Assembly: GCF_027947575.1 (NCBI RefSeq)
Contig: NZ_CP116256.1
Coordinates: 1,116,001-1,180,000, forward strand
Origin: Streptomyces rubrogriseus
GTDB taxonomy: Bacteria; Actinomycetota; Actinomycetes; Streptomycetales; Streptomycetaceae
Direction of reading: 5' to 3'
DNA length: 64,000 nt
The notes below the pieces were generated by a model, which saw nothing but the letters and a program-made list of their open reading frames with translations, did no database searches and was not told where the DNA came from. This document shows positions 45,194-56,470 of the stretch, one piece after another (positions within the stretch are counted from its first letter, which is position 1; the number at the start of each line of letters is the position of its first letter). A program made the translations under genes and the position numbers.

Positions 45194-45783
45194 TAAAGGC
45201 GAGGCTCACCCGTCACCTGCGTCGCGTCCGTGCGCGCCTGCGCCTCCCACTCGTGGTCGAGGACCGCCATCAGTACGTCGTCCACCCACACGCCGCCCCG
45301 CAGGGCGGCCTCCCGGCGCACCCCCTCCACCACGAAACCGGCCTTCTCGTACACCCGCCGGGCCCGCGCGTTGTCGGCGTAGACCTCCAGCTGGACCCGG
45401 TGCAGGCCGACCCGTTCGAAGGCGTGCCCGACGATGAGCCGCGTCGCCTCGCTGCCCAGCCCGCGGCCGCGTCCCCGGGGTCCCACGAGGGTCCGGAAGG
45501 TGCAGCCGCGGGCCGCCGGGTCCCACTCGTACAGGACGACCTCGCCGACGAGTTCGCCGGTGGCGCGGTCGGTGACGGCGAGGTCGAGCCGGTCGGGATC
45601 GGCGGTGCGCACGCCGTACCAGGAGCGCAGCGTGTCGAGGGTGAGTTCGGTGGTGGGCTCGAAGGTGAAACGGACCACCTCGGGGTCGTTGACGATCTCC
45701 CACATCGCGTCGGCGTCCTCGGCGGTGAACGGCCGCAGGACGGTCTTGTCGCCGGTGAGCACGGGTTTCTCGGAGAAGTCCAT
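45184..45783 (-). CDS. GNAT-family N-acetyltransferase (RimJ/RimL-like)
   Basis: About 199 residues. The acetyl-CoA pyrophosphate-binding motif is GPRGRGRGLGSEATRLIVGHAF (R/Q-x-x-G-x-G/A type), followed by VGLHRVQLEVYADNARARRVYEKAGFVVEG, the classical motif B region of RimJ/RimL enzymes. ATG 45783 fits the family start; a GTG three codons upstream is possible. Its stop codon lies inside the copper operator of the next operon. Substrate unknown. Confidence 0.88.
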   Translation of the reverse strand: MDFSEKPVLTGDKTVLRPFTAEDADAMWEIVNDPEVVRFTFEPTTELTLDTLRSWYGVRTADPDRLDLAVTDRATGELVGEVVLYEWDPAARGCTFRTLVGPRGRGRGLGSEATRLIVGHAFERVGLHRVQLEVYADNARARRVYEKAGFVVEGVRREAALRGGVWVDDVLMAVLDHEWEAQARTDATQVTGEPRLYTP

Positions 45784-45828
45784 GCACGGCACTGTGCCCC
45801 ACCCGGCGGTGGGGCACAGAACGGGTTT

Positions 45829-46020
45829 CTACCGGTTGCGGTTGCGGGGGCGGGACGCCACCCAGGCCCGGACCGTCTCCGCGTACCAGTACGGCTTTCC
45901 GCCCTCCACGTGGTCGGGCGGGGGCAGCAGCCCGTGCTTGCGGTACGACCGAACGGTGTCCGGCTGGACCTTGATGTGGGCCGCGATGTCCTTGTAGGAC
46001 CAGAGCCTTCGGTCGGTCAC
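45829..46020 (-). CDS. Small helix-turn-helix (MerR/AlpA-like) DNA-binding protein
   Basis: 63 residues, almost entirely one winged-helix domain: LWSYKDIAAHIKVQPDTVRSYRKHGLLPPPD, then KPYWYAETVRAWVASRP. This is the short MerR/excisionase-like form common in actinobacteria. The GTG at 46020 has GGGAGG 9-14 nt upstream, which decides the start. It sits 45 bp before the acetyltransferase gene on the same strand. Targets unknown. Confidence 0.85.
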   Translation of the reverse strand: MTDRRLWSYKDIAAHIKVQPDTVRSYRKHGLLPPPDHVEGGKPYWYAETVRAWVASRPRNRNR

Positions 46021-46325
46021 TAGTCGCACCTCCCTGCGCGCGCCGCGGCGGCGACCGGGGACGGCCGCCGGGGGGAGCCGGGCGCTGCGCTGGCGATCAC
46101 CAAGCCTGTTCCGGGTGAACGACGCGGGGTGACGGGCGGTCAGGGCCCGTTCCCGGGTGTGACGGAAGACCCGCGTGCGCGTGACATGTGTGACGCGGAG
46201 GGTGCTTTTGTGACACGAGTGCCACACAGGCGTACGCCGTCGCTCAGGCGCGGCGCGTTGACTGCGGCGGACGGAGGTGTTCCGCCGTACGCCCCGCGGC
46301 CGCCACTCGGACTACGTCGTCCGAA
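46021..46325. other. Intergenic stretch without a recognised gene
   Basis: About 300 bp between the HTH gene and the dehydrogenase promoter. No frame shows good coding character with a ribosome site. Several GTGACACG/TGTGACG-like words occur around 46180-46215; otherwise I see nothing definite. Confidence 0.5.
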
Positions 46326-46369
46326 TGTCCGGACAAAACATTGACAGGCCGCACGCACGGGGCTAGAAA
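46326..46369 (+). promoter_or_regulatory. Housekeeping promoter with upstream palindrome, before mmsA
   Basis: TTGACA (46341-46346), 17 bp, TAGAAA (46364-46369): a perfect -35 and a 4/6 -10 for the main sigma factor. The perfect palindrome TGTCCGGACA (46326-46335) sits just upstream, a likely regulator site. The dehydrogenase start is ~425 bp downstream, so the leader is long. Confidence 0.65.
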
Positions 46370-46407
46370 CCGGGGTGACGCAAGGGCGCGGGCAAGGAGG
46401 GAACGCG

Positions 46408-46785
46408 ATGGCGCACGACCCGACGGCACACGGCCGGGTCGCCGGTTCCCCCACCGAACGCCTCCGGCGCGGGAAGGCGGCCTCGCCCTGGCAGGAGCGA
46501 GGCACGAGCGCCAACTCCCCGCTCGCACCGGCTCCGCGCCGGAGGTTCCCGCCTCGCGTCCCGACGCGGGCCGCCCACACTGCCCCACGTGTCTACGCGG
46601 ACACCCAAACCGCAGACACAGTGTCGGGCCCGCCCGCGGCGCCCGGCTGCTGGGATGGAGTCATGGCCGGCACCGCGACCCGACCGTCCCCGGTCCCGGC
46701 CCGTGAGCAGCGCGAACAGCGTCTGCCGCACGAACTGCGTCAGCTGCACCCACGGCACGTCTCGACCCGTCGCCGCCATCTGTGA
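46408..46785 (+). CDS. Candidate leader ORF upstream of mmsA
   Basis: An open frame of 125 codons starting ATG at 46408, 7 nt after a textbook ribosome site (AAGGAGGG) and ~35 bp after a strong promoter. The product would be Arg/Pro/His-rich with no family resemblance. Its stop overlaps the dehydrogenase's ribosome site, which suggests possible translational coupling or attenuation. Composition is odd and third-codon GC weakens in the second half, so it may be only partly translated or a leader-peptide relic. Confidence 0.35.
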   Translation: MAHDPTAHGRVAGSPTERLRRGKAASPWQERGTSANSPLAPAPRRRFPPRVPTRAAHTAPRVYADTQTADTVSGPPAAPGCWDGVMAGTATRPSPVPAREQREQRLPHELRQLHPRHVSTRRRHL

Positions 46786-46799
46786 AGGAGTTCTCGGTC

Positions 46800-48302
<1,503 letters not shown>

Positions 48303-48307
48303 CACAC

Positions 48308-48346
48308 AAGGTGCCCCGCCCCGCTCCGGACGGGCCGGGGCACCTT
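48308..48346. terminator. Terminator between mmsA and convergent lipoprotein gene
   Basis: AAGGTGCCCCG and CGGGGCACCTT form an 11-bp stem; the loop can add GCCC/GGGC pairing. It lies 5 bp after the mmsA stop and 10 bp before the end of the convergent gene. Confidence 0.85.
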
Positions 48347-48355
48347 CGCGTCTTC

Positions 48356-49207
48356 TCAGCCCTGCTGCACCCCGGCGTCCTTCACTTCCTGCGTGAGGTC
48401 ACCGACCTGGTCGGCGGGCGGGGCGACGATGTCCTTCGTCGCGCCCCACTTGTCGAAGTCCATGGTGACCTTCATGGCGCCGAAGTCCTGCTTCAGACGC
48501 ACCGGCAGGTCCTTGGCGCCCACCCAGATCTCCATGGTGATCGAGCTGCCGCCGGAGGCGGAGTTGAGCATGCTGTCGGCGCCGCTGAGGGCCTCCTTGA
48601 ACTTGCCCATGTCCTCCTCGTCGAGCACCGCGCGGTAGTGGGTGGCCGGCTTGCCGTTGACGGTCTCCTTGCCGAGGTTCTCGACGTCACTGGCGTACTT
48701 CAGACCCTTCATGGAGTCCGCCGGGCTGCCCTCGCCACCTCCCCCGGCCATCGCGGCGGCACCCGACTCGCCGAACACCGCCGACCCGTCGATCTTCATC
48801 CACTCCTTGCCCGCGAGCGGGCCGGCCGGCTGCGGGTCGATGTCGTAGTAGTACGCGCCGTCCACGAACAGGGTGCGCACGGTCGGCGAGTCCGTGAGCT
48901 CCTGCATCTGCGCGGCCTCGGCGTCCATCTCCACGTCGAGCGCGTAGCCGTCGCCCCAGGAGTACGTGCCGTCCATGGCGATCGGCTCGCCGGTGCCCAG
49001 CTCGGTCGTCGTCCTGACCTCGGCGGAGCCCAGCTCCTCGGTCCGGTCGGTGGCCCGGGTGAGGGCCGCCATGATCGTGTCCGCCTTGTCCACGGCCCTG
49101 TCGGCCGTCTCGGCCGCCGTCCTCGCGCCGTCCGAGCCGCACGCGGTGGCCGTGACCATCGCGGCCGCCGTGAGCCCCACCCAGGCGCCGGTGTACTTGA
49201 GCTTCAT
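48356..49207 (-). CDS. Lipoprotein, LppX/LprG-like (DUF1396-type)
   Basis: 283 residues. A signal peptide and lipobox ([10 protein letters not shown], lipidated Cys at about residue 24) are followed by a beta-rich domain. Phrases such as [37 protein letters not shown] and [20 protein letters not shown] resemble the mycobacterial LppX/LprG fold, which binds lipids in a hydrophobic cavity. It may shuttle lipids or sense the envelope in the Gram-positive periplasm (inference). Start at ATG 49207; the longer open frame upstream is not coding. Confidence 0.8.
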   Translation of the reverse strand: MKLKYTGAWVGLTAAAMVTATACGSDGARTAAETADRAVDKADTIMAALTRATDRTEELGSAEVRTTTELGTGEPIAMDGTYSWGDGYALDVEMDAEAAQMQELTDSPTVRTLFVDGAYYYDIDPQPAGPLAGKEWMKIDGSAVFGESGAAAMAGGGGEGSPADSMKGLKYASDVENLGKETVNGKPATHYRAVLDEEDMGKFKEALSGADSMLNSASGGSSITMEIWVGAKDLPVRLKQDFGAMKVTMDFDKWGATKDIVAPPADQVGDLTQEVKDAGVQQG

Positions 49208-49550
49208 GAGTCCCCACCCGTTGCTGCGTTCCTGTGATTCATCTGTGCGACGGACTGTACCGGGGCCCACCGACATGTCCGTATGCCGGACGTCGGCAGT
49301 CTTTTCGCCCTCCACGTTGCGGTTCCCGTACCGCCGCAAGAAGCGGAACCAGACTGCCTCTTCTGCCGTTTCGGCGATCAAGGAGGCTATTTGGCTGCGG
49401 ATTTCGTAGGGAAACACCCATTGACGCGTTGGTTTTCGTCGGTGTTCCATGCAGCGCCGGGAGCGGACGAAAACACGTACGACCGAAGCCGCCGGAGGCG
49501 ATAGCGCTCCCGTCCGAACCACCACCGCACGAGTCGATCGGAACCGCTCC
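49208..49550. other. Intergenic region between lipoprotein and APC permease genes
   Basis: About 340 bp, divergent. The middle (49330-49450) is less GC-rich and may hold promoters (for example TTGACG near 49423). No gene with a ribosome site and good codon use was found. Confidence 0.5.
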
Positions 49551-50981
49551 ATGACCGACACGCTCCGCCCCGCCGAGACCGCCGCCGCGCCCCCGGACGT
49601 TCCGGCACCCGCGGTCCCTCCGGAGTCACGGACGCTCAAGCGTTCCATCGGGGTCGTCGGCGGCACGCTCCTGACGCTCTCGTGCGTGACCCCCGCCTCC
49701 ACGCTCTTCGTGGTCGTCCCCGACCTCTTCGGCTCGCTCGGCACCGCCACCGCGCTCACCATCGCCATCGGCTCCCTGCTCTGTGTCGCCGTGGCGTTCT
49801 GCTACTCGGAGCTGGGCACCCTCGTCCCCAGCGCGGGCGGCGAGTACGCCATGGTGTCGACGATGGCCGGGCGCCTGGCGGGCTGGCTGGTCTTCGTGCT
49901 GTCCCTGCTGGTCGTCATGATCGTGCCGCCGGTGATCGCCATGGGCACGGCCGACTACCTCGAACCGGTCCTGCACCTCGACCCGTCCCTGGCCGGCGCC
50001 GGTGTCATGCTGCTCGCCACCCTCGCCGGGCTGCTCGACCTGCGCGCCAACGCCTGGATCACCGGCGTCTTCCTGGTCCTGGAGGTCATCGCCGCGGCCG
50101 TCGTCGCGGTGCTGGGCTTCGCCCACGCCGAGCGCGGGCCCGGCAGCCTGGTGTCGATGGAGGTGGGCGGCACGGGCGGCGGCGCGGACCCCGTGACGGC
50201 GATGCTGGTCGTCTCCGGGCTCGCCATCGCCCTCTTCATCACGCAGGGCTTCTCCACCGCCGTCTACCTCTCCGAGGAGCTGGAGAACCCGCGCCGCAAC
50301 GTCGCCCGCACGGTGCTGGCCACCCTCGCCATCTCCACCGTGATCATCCTGGTCCCGGTCGTCGCCATCACCTTCGGCGCGTCCGACCTGGCCGCGCTGA
50401 CCGGCGGCGACATCGGCGCCATGGTCACCGCCTGGTCCGACTCCGCCGTCGGCACCTTCGTCAGCCTGTGCGTGGCGCTCGCCATCGTCAACGCGGGCAT
50501 CGTCATGGTCATCCAGAACTCGCGCGTCCTGTTCGCCTCCGCCCGCGACAAGGCCTGGCCCGCCCCGGTCAACGGACTCTTCGGCAGGCTCGGCCGGTTC
50601 GGCTCCCCGTGGGTCGCCACCCTCGCCGTCGGCGTGCCGGGCGCCGCGCTGTGCTACGTCAACCTCGACACCCTGTACGGCGTCACCGGCGTCTCGGTGA
50701 CCGCGATGTACCTGCTGGTCGCGGTCGCCGCCCTGCTGTCCCGGCGCGGCGCCCACCGGCACGCGCACGCGTGGCGCATGCCCCTGTGGCCGGTGGTGCC
50801 GGTCCTGCTGATCACGGTGCTCGCCTACGTACTGACCCAGCAGGAGGCGAGCCACCTGCTGCTGACCGGCTCCATCGCCGCCGTCGCCACCCTGTACTGG
50901 GCCCTGTACCTGCGCCCGCGCCGCGACACCCGCTGGCTGGTCACCGTCCCGCAGGACGTCCGCGAGCCCGCCGGGCCGTGA
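49551..50981 (+). CDS. APC-superfamily amino acid/polyamine permease
   Basis: 476 residues with about twelve membrane helices after a Pro/Ala-rich cytosolic N-terminus (1-35). The TM1 unwound motif region ([20 protein letters not shown]) and the loop [24 protein letters not shown] after TM6 are characteristic of APC-family uptake systems. It imports amino acids or amines using an ion gradient; the substrate is not evident. No ribosome site of normal strength precedes ATG 49551, so translation may be modest. Confidence 0.9.
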   Translation: MTDTLRPAETAAAPPDVPAPAVPPESRTLKRSIGVVGGTLLTLSCVTPASTLFVVVPDLFGSLGTATALTIAIGSLLCVAVAFCYSELGTLVPSAGGEYAMVSTMAGRLAGWLVFVLSLLVVMIVPPVIAMGTADYLEPVLHLDPSLAGAGVMLLATLAGLLDLRANAWITGVFLVLEVIAAAVVAVLGFAHAERGPGSLVSMEVGGTGGGADPVTAMLVVSGLAIALFITQGFSTAVYLSEELENPRRNVARTVLATLAISTVIILVPVVAITFGASDLAALTGGDIGAMVTAWSDSAVGTFVSLCVALAIVNAGIVMVIQNSRVLFASARDKAWPAPVNGLFGRLGRFGSPWVATLAVGVPGAALCYVNLDTLYGVTGVSVTAMYLLVAVAALLSRRGAHRHAHAWRMPLWPVVPVLLITVLAYVLTQQEASHLLLTGSIAAVATLYWALYLRPRRDTRWLVTVPQDVREPAGP

Positions 50982-51004
50982 CGGTCCGGCGGGCGTGAGT
51001 CCCC

Positions 51005-51023
51005 GGCCGGGCTCCGCCCGGCC
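51005..51023 (+). terminator. Short hairpin after APC permease gene
   Basis: GGCCGGGC and GCCCGGCC pair perfectly over 8 bp around a TCC loop, 24 bp after the stop. No T-tract follows, so termination strength is uncertain. Confidence 0.6.
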
Positions 51024-51129
51024 TACCGCGCCCGTGGTACGCGCGAGCGGTCGCGTACGCCCGTGGGAGGGCCGCCGGTTCAGCCCCGGGGCGGCCCCCG
51101 TTGTCGGCGGCGGCCCGTACCGTTGACGC

Positions 51130-53781
51130 ATGGATCTTCGACTGCCCCGCGTGCGAGGGCTGCTACGGGGGCCGCGGCGGATGCTCTCCGCCGCGGCCGC
51201 CGTCGTCGTGCTCGCCGGCGCCGGGACGTGGACGGCCGTCGCCGGTGACGACCCGGCCCCGGTGCGCCGTGCCGACCGGGTCGTGGCGGTGGGCGACGGC
51301 GTGCGCCTGGACACCTCGTACTTCACGGCGGGCTCCGGCGGCCGCCGCCCGGCCGTCCTGCTCGCGCACGGCTTCGGCGGCAGCAAGGACGACGTACGGG
51401 AGCAGGCCGAGGACCTGGCGCGGGACGGGTACGCGGTCCTGACCTGGTCGGCGCGCGGCTTCGGGAAGTCCACGGGGAGGATCGGGCTGAACGCGCCCGA
51501 CGGCGAGGTCGCCGACGTCTCCCGCCTGATCGACTGGCTCGCGGAGCAGCCCCAGGTTCGGCTCGACAAGGACGGTGACCCCCGCGTCGGCATCGCCGGC
51601 GGCTCCTACGGCGGCGCGGTGGCCCTGCTCGCCGCCGGGCACGACACCCGGGTGGACGCCGTCGCCCCCGCCATCACGTACTGGAACCTGGCGGACGCGC
51701 TGTTCCCGAACGGCGTCTTCAAGAAGCTGTGGGCCGGCATCTTCGTCAACTCCGGCGGCGGCTGCGACCGGTTCGAGGCGGACCTGTGCCGCATGTACCA
51801 GCGGGTCGCCGAGTCCGGCAGGCCCGACGCCGAGGCGGTGAAGCTCCTCGAGGAGCGCAGCCCGCAGGCGGTGGGCGAGCGCATCAAGGTGCCCACCCTG
51901 CTGACGCAGGGCCAGACCGACTCCCTCTTCCCGCTCGGCCAGGCCGACGCCGCGGCGAAGGCGATCCGGGCCAACGGCGCCCCCGTCGACGTCGACTGGA
52001 TCGCGGGCGGCCACGACGGCGGCGACCTGGAGACCGACCGCGTCCAGGCCCGCATCGACGACTGGTTCGACCGTTACCTGAAGGACGACAAGGCCGCCGA
52101 CACCGGTCCCGCCTTCCGCGTCACCCGCACCGGAGGCGTCGACTCCACCGACGGACAGGCCCAGTTGCGCGGCGCGAGCGCCGACCAGTACCCGGGTCTG
52201 GCGAACGGACAGCGCTCCGTGCCCCTGCGCGGCCGCGAGCAGAGCGTCGACAACCCGGCCGGCGCCAACCCGCCCGCCGTCTCCGCCCTGCCCGGCATCG
52301 GCGGCGCCGGAGGGCTCTCCCAGCTCTCCTCGCTCGGTGTCGGCGTCTCCCTGGACTTCCCCGGCCAGTACGCCGCGTTCGAGTCCGCCCCGGTCGGCGA
52401 AGACCTGCGGATCACCGGCTCCCCTACGGCCACCGTCCACGTCCGCTCCACCACCGAGGACGCCGTCCTCTTCGCCAAGGTGTACGACGTCGGCCCCGGC
52501 GGCACCTCGCCCGTGCTCCCGTCGCAGCTGGTGACCCCCGTGCGCGTCGAGGACGCCAAGGCGGGCAAGGACGTCACGGTCACCCTCCCGGCGATCGACC
52601 ACGAGGTGGAGAAGGGCCACCGACTGCGCCTGGTCCTCGCCTCCACCGACCTCGGCTACGCCTCCCCGGCCGCCCCGGCGACGTACACCGTCTCCCTCGA
52701 CGGCGACCTGAAGGTGCCGACCGCCCCCGGCGTCACGACCGCCGCCGCACCCCTCCCGGCCTGGGTGTGGTGGCTGCCCCTGGCCGGTGCCGCCGTGGCC
52801 CTGGCCCTGCTGTGGACGGGCCGCCGCCGCACCGCCGCACCGGCGCCCGACCCCGCGCTGGCCGACGTACCCCTGCAGATCACCGGCCTGAGCAAGCGCT
52901 ACGCCGGGTCCACCGAGCGGTACGCGGTGCGGGAGCTGTCCTTCCGCGTGGAGAAGGGGCAGGTGCTCGGCCTGCTCGGGCCCAACGGCGCGGGCAAGAC
53001 GACCACCCTGCGGATGCTGATGGGCCTGATCAAACCGGACGACGGCGAGGTCAGGGTCTTCGGGCACGCCATCCGGCCCGGCGCCCCGGTGCTGTCCCGG
53101 GTCGGCGCCTTCGTCGAGGGCGCGGGCTTCCTGCCGCACCTGTCCGGCCGGGAGAACCTGGAGCTGTACTGGCGGGCGACCGGCCGGCCGCCCGAAGACG
53201 CCCACCTCGACGAGGCCCTGGAGATCGCCGGGCTCGGCGACGCGCTCGCCCGCGCGGTGCGCACCTACTCCCAGGGCATGCGCCAGCGCCTCGCCATCGC
53301 CCAGGCCATGCTCGGGCTGCCCGACCTGCTCATCCTCGACGAACCGACCAACGGCCTGGACCCGCCGCAGATCCGCGAGATGCGCGAGGTGATGATCCGC
53401 TACGCGGCGGCCGGGCGCACCGTCATCGTCTCCAGCCACCTGCTGGCCGAGGTCGAGCAGTCCTGCACCCACCTCGTGGTCATGGACCGGGGCCGGCTGG
53501 TCCAGGCGGGCCCGGTAGCCGAGATCATCGGCTCCGGCGACACCCTCCTCGTCGGCACCGGCCTGCCCGTGGACGAACCGCTGGTGGACAAGGTCGCCGC
53601 CCTGCCCGGCGTCGCCTCGGTCGTGCACACCGACGACGGGCTCCTGGTCCGCCTCGACCCCGGCGGCACCGCGCCCGGCCTGGTCGCCGAGCTGGTCCGG
53701 CTGGAGATCCCGGTGGCGTCGGTCGGCCCGCACCGCCGCCTGGAGGACGCCTTCCTCACCCTGATCGGAGGTTCCGCATGA
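51130..53781 (+). CDS. Fusion: exported X-Pro peptidase-like hydrolase - TM - ABC ATPase
   Basis: One 883-residue protein. An N-terminal hydrophobic segment (about 18-37) leads to an alpha/beta hydrolase of the CocE/PepX type (about 45-320) with nucleophile elbow GGSYGG (S159), D264 (QTDSLFP) and H295 (GGHDGG). A PepX-C-like beta-sandwich follows (about 340-530), then a membrane helix (about 542-563), Arg-rich stop-transfer, and a complete ABC ATPase (585-883) with Walker A GPNGAGKT (K623), YSQGMRQRL signature and LLILDEPTNGLD. The hydrolase would face outside and the ATPase inside. It overlaps its partner permease gene at ATGA. Confidence 0.92.
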   Translation: MDLRLPRVRGLLRGPRRMLSAAAAVVVLAGAGTWTAVAGDDPAPVRRADRVVAVGDGVRLDTSYFTAGSGGRRPAVLLAHGFGGSKDDVREQAEDLARDGYAVLTWSARGFGKSTGRIGLNAPDGEVADVSRLIDWLAEQPQVRLDKDGDPRVGIAGGSYGGAVALLAAGHDTRVDAVAPAITYWNLADALFPNGVFKKLWAGIFVNSGGGCDRFEADLCRMYQRVAESGRPDAEAVKLLEERSPQAVGERIKVPTLLTQGQTDSLFPLGQADAAAKAIRANGAPVDVDWIAGGHDGGDLETDRVQARIDDWFDRYLKDDKAADTGPAFRVTRTGGVDSTDGQAQLRGASADQYPGLANGQRSVPLRGREQSVDNPAGANPPAVSALPGIGGAGGLSQLSSLGVGVSLDFPGQYAAFESAPVGEDLRITGSPTATVHVRSTTEDAVLFAKVYDVGPGGTSPVLPSQLVTPVRVEDAKAGKDVTVTLPAIDHEVEKGHRLRLVLASTDLGYASPAAPATYTVSLDGDLKVPTAPGVTTAAAPLPAWVWWLPLAGAAVALALLWTGRRRTAAPAPDPALADVPLQITGLSKRYAGSTERYAVRELSFRVEKGQVLGLLGPNGAGKTTTLRMLMGLIKPDDGEVRVFGHAIRPGAPVLSRVGAFVEGAGFLPHLSGRENLELYWRATGRPPEDAHLDEALEIAGLGDALARAVRTYSQGMRQRLAIAQAMLGLPDLLILDEPTNGLDPPQIREMREVMIRYAAAGRTVIVSSHLLAEVEQSCTHLVVMDRGRLVQAGPVAEIIGSGDTLLVGTGLPVDEPLVDKVAALPGVASVVHTDDGLLVRLDPGGTAPGLVAELVRLEIPVASVGPHRRLEDAFLTLIGGSA

Positions 53782-54677
53782 GCACGCCCACCAAGCCGGC
53801 CACGACCGGGCCCGCGCCCGAACCGGCGTCGGCGTCCGACTCCGCGTACGGCTACCGGGCGGGCCGCACCCTGCCCCTGCGGGTGGAACTGGTGCGCCAG
53901 CTCAAGCGGCGCCGCACCCTGGTCATGGGCGCGATCCTCGCCGTGCTGCCGTTCGTGCTCGTCGTCGCCTTCGCGATCGGCGGCGAGCCGGAAGGACCCG
54001 GCGACCGCATCACGCTGATGGACACCGCCACCGCCTCCGGCGCCAACTTCGCCGCCGTCAACCTCTTCGTGTCGGCGGGCTTCCTGCTGGTCGTCCCGGT
54101 CGCCCTGTTCTGCGGGGACACCGTGGCCTCCGAGGCGAGCTGGTCCTCCCTGCGCTACCTGCTCGCCGCGCCGGTGCCGCGCGCCCGGCTGCTCGCGTCC
54201 AAGCTGGCCGTCGGGCTGGGGCTGAGCCTGGCCGCGATGGTGCTGCTGCCGCTGGTGGCGCTGGCCGTGGGCACGGTCGCCTACGGCTGGGGACCGCTGG
54301 CCATCCCCACCGGCGGTTCGCTCGCGCCGGGCACGGCCGCCCAGCGCCTGGTGGTGGTCGTGGCGTACATCTTCGTGTCCCAACTGGTCACCGCCGCGCT
54401 CGCGTTCTGGCTGTCGACCAGGACCGACGCACCGCTGGGCGCGGTCGGCGGTGCCGTCGGCCTCACCATCGTCGGCAACGTCCTGGACGCGGTGACCGCG
54501 CTCGGCCACTGGCGCGACTTCCTGCCCGCGCACTGGCAGTTCGCCTGGGCGGACGCCGTCCAGCCGAACCCGGAGTGGTCGGGCATGATCCAGGGCACGG
54601 CCGTCTCGGTAACGTACGCGCTGGTGCTGTTCGCCCTGGCCTTCCGGGGTTTCGCCCGCAAGGACGTCGTCTCCTAG
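53778..54677 (+). CDS. ABC-2-type transporter permease
   Basis: 299 residues with six likely membrane helices: one after the basic N-terminal region (VELVRQLKRRRTLVMGAILAVLPFVLVVAF), others near 95-115, 135-165, 180-205, 215-235 and 275-293. It is the ABC-2 type permease used with single-domain ATPases for export or membrane-protein release. The ATGA overlap couples it to the hydrolase-ATPase fusion, which must be its energy source. Substrate unknown, perhaps a peptide linked to the hydrolase. Confidence 0.88.
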   Translation: MSTPTKPATTGPAPEPASASDSAYGYRAGRTLPLRVELVRQLKRRRTLVMGAILAVLPFVLVVAFAIGGEPEGPGDRITLMDTATASGANFAAVNLFVSAGFLLVVPVALFCGDTVASEASWSSLRYLLAAPVPRARLLASKLAVGLGLSLAAMVLLPLVALAVGTVAYGWGPLAIPTGGSLAPGTAAQRLVVVVAYIFVSQLVTAALAFWLSTRTDAPLGAVGGAVGLTIVGNVLDAVTALGHWRDFLPAHWQFAWADAVQPNPEWSGMIQGTAVSVTYALVLFALAFRGFARKDVVS

Positions 54678-54825
54678 GTCACCGGAGGATCACCCACCGG
54701 TCTCGACGACCCGCCCCCGTGCCCGCTTCGAGACGCAGCCGTAACACCCCGTGCCGCACGTTTCGCCCCGCCGCCCCGTCACAGTCACGTACACCGGCGC
54801 CGAACAAGCACAGGGGGACTTGACG

Positions 54826-56421
54826 ATGAACCGGTACGGGACTCACGGGAAGCGGGAGTGGCGCGGCGCGACCGCGCTGCTCGCGCTCACCCTGGCGGGC
54901 GGGCTGCTGCTCACCGGCTGCGGAGGGACGGACGACGCGTCGGACGGGGCGAAGGACACGGCGGCGGACTCCAGGGGCGGCTCGGGGATGCCCGCACCCG
55001 ACCGCCCACGCGGCGAGGGCGAGCAGCGCTACGACGGCGGCACGAGTGCCCCCGGGAGCGGCGAGGGGGAGAAGAACGGCGACTCCCGCGAGATCGCGCC
55101 CGACCCCGACTACCTCTCCACCTTCGCCCTCGACGTCGACACCGCCTCCTACGGCTACGCCCGCCGCACCCTGTCCGAGGGGCGGCTGCCCGACCCGGCC
55201 ACGGTCCGCCCCGAGGAGTTCGTCAACAGCTTCCGCCAGGACTACGAACGGCCCGACGGCGACGGCTTCTCGGTGACCGTGGACGGCGCCCGCACCGACG
55301 ACGAGGACTGGTCGCTGGTCCGCGTCGGCCTGGCCACCCGCCCCGCCGAGCGGCAGAGCGAACGCCCGCCGGCCGCCCTGACCTTCGTCATCGACATCTC
55401 CGGCTCCATGGGCGAACCCGGCCGCCTCGACCTCGCCCAGGAGGCCCTCGGCACCATGACCGACCGGCTGCGCGACGACGACTCCGTCGCGCTCGTCACC
55501 TTCAGCGACGAGGCCGAGACCGTCCTGCCCATGACCCGGCTCGGCGACCACCGCGACCGCGTGCACGACGCGATCGACGGCCTGGAGCCGACCGACTCCA
55601 CCAACCTCGGCGCAGGCATGGAGACCGGCTACGAGACCGCCGTCGAGGGCCACCGCGAGGGCGTCACCAACCGCGTCGTCCTCGTCTCCGACGCCCTCGC
55701 CAACACCGGCGACACCGACGCGGACACCATCCTCGAACGCATCGCCACCGAGCGCCGCGAACACGGCATCACCCTCTTCGGCGTCGGCGTCGGCAGCGAC
55801 TACGGCGACGCCCTGATGGAACGCCTCGCCGACAAGGGCGACGGCCACACCACGTACGTCTCCACCGGCGAGGACGCCCGCGAGGTCTTCTGCGAGCAGC
55901 TCCCCAGCCACATCGAGCTGACCGCGCGCGACGCCAAGGCCCAGGTGGCCTTCGACCCGGAGACCGTCGCCGAGTTCCGCCTCGTCGGCTACGACAACCG
56001 CCAGGTCGCCGACGAGGACTTCCGCGACGACCGCGTCGACGGCGGCGAGGTCGGCCCCGGCCACACGGTCACCGCGCTCTACGCCGTCCGCACCAGGCCC
56101 GGCGCCGACGGCCACCTCGCCACGGCCACCGTCCGCTGGCTCGACCCCGACAGCCGCACCCCGCACGAGGAGTCCGGCGACGTGGAGAGCGACGCCCTCG
56201 ACGACTCCGTCTGGGAGTCGGGCCGCGGGCTGCGGGTCACGGCGACCGCGGCCTACTTCGCCGACGCGCTCCGGTCCCCGGGCGGCGACGGCGGCTCCCT
56301 GCCGGGCGCACCGGGCCTGTCCGAACTCTCCGAGCGGGCCGACGGCCTGGCGGACCGCACGGAGAACGCGGACCTGCGCGAACTGGCCGAGGCGATCGAG
56401 GAGGCGAACCGGCTGGCCTGA
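54826..56421 (+). CDS. VWA-domain lipoprotein (YfbK-like)
   Basis: 531 residues. Signal peptide with lipobox (GLLLTGCGG), a low-complexity linker, a vWF_A-type N-terminal module (STFALDVDTASYGYARRTL), a von Willebrand A domain (about 180-365) with MIDAS motif DISGSM, a conserved TN and SDALAN, then a C-terminal DUF3520-like domain. These proteins are surface-anchored and bind metal-dependent protein partners. CAGGGGG precedes ATG 54826. It lies 148 bp after the ABC permease gene on the same strand. Confidence 0.9.
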   Translation: MNRYGTHGKREWRGATALLALTLAGGLLLTGCGGTDDASDGAKDTAADSRGGSGMPAPDRPRGEGEQRYDGGTSAPGSGEGEKNGDSREIAPDPDYLSTFALDVDTASYGYARRTLSEGRLPDPATVRPEEFVNSFRQDYERPDGDGFSVTVDGARTDDEDWSLVRVGLATRPAERQSERPPAALTFVIDISGSMGEPGRLDLAQEALGTMTDRLRDDDSVALVTFSDEAETVLPMTRLGDHRDRVHDAIDGLEPTDSTNLGAGMETGYETAVEGHREGVTNRVVLVSDALANTGDTDADTILERIATERREHGITLFGVGVGSDYGDALMERLADKGDGHTTYVSTGEDAREVFCEQLPSHIELTARDAKAQVAFDPETVAEFRLVGYDNRQVADEDFRDDRVDGGEVGPGHTVTALYAVRTRPGADGHLATATVRWLDPDSRTPHEESGDVESDALDDSVWESGRGLRVTATAAYFADALRSPGGDGGSLPGAPGLSELSERADGLADRTENADLRELAEAIEEANRLA

Positions 56422-56470
56422 CCCGGTCGGCCGGCCCGGCCCGACGGGGCGGATGCGGCGGGTGCGCCCA

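Noticed and set aside
46363..46779. Minus-strand frame opposite the mmsA leader
   Set aside because: It would be transcribed against a strong promoter, lacks a ribosome site and shows no domain.
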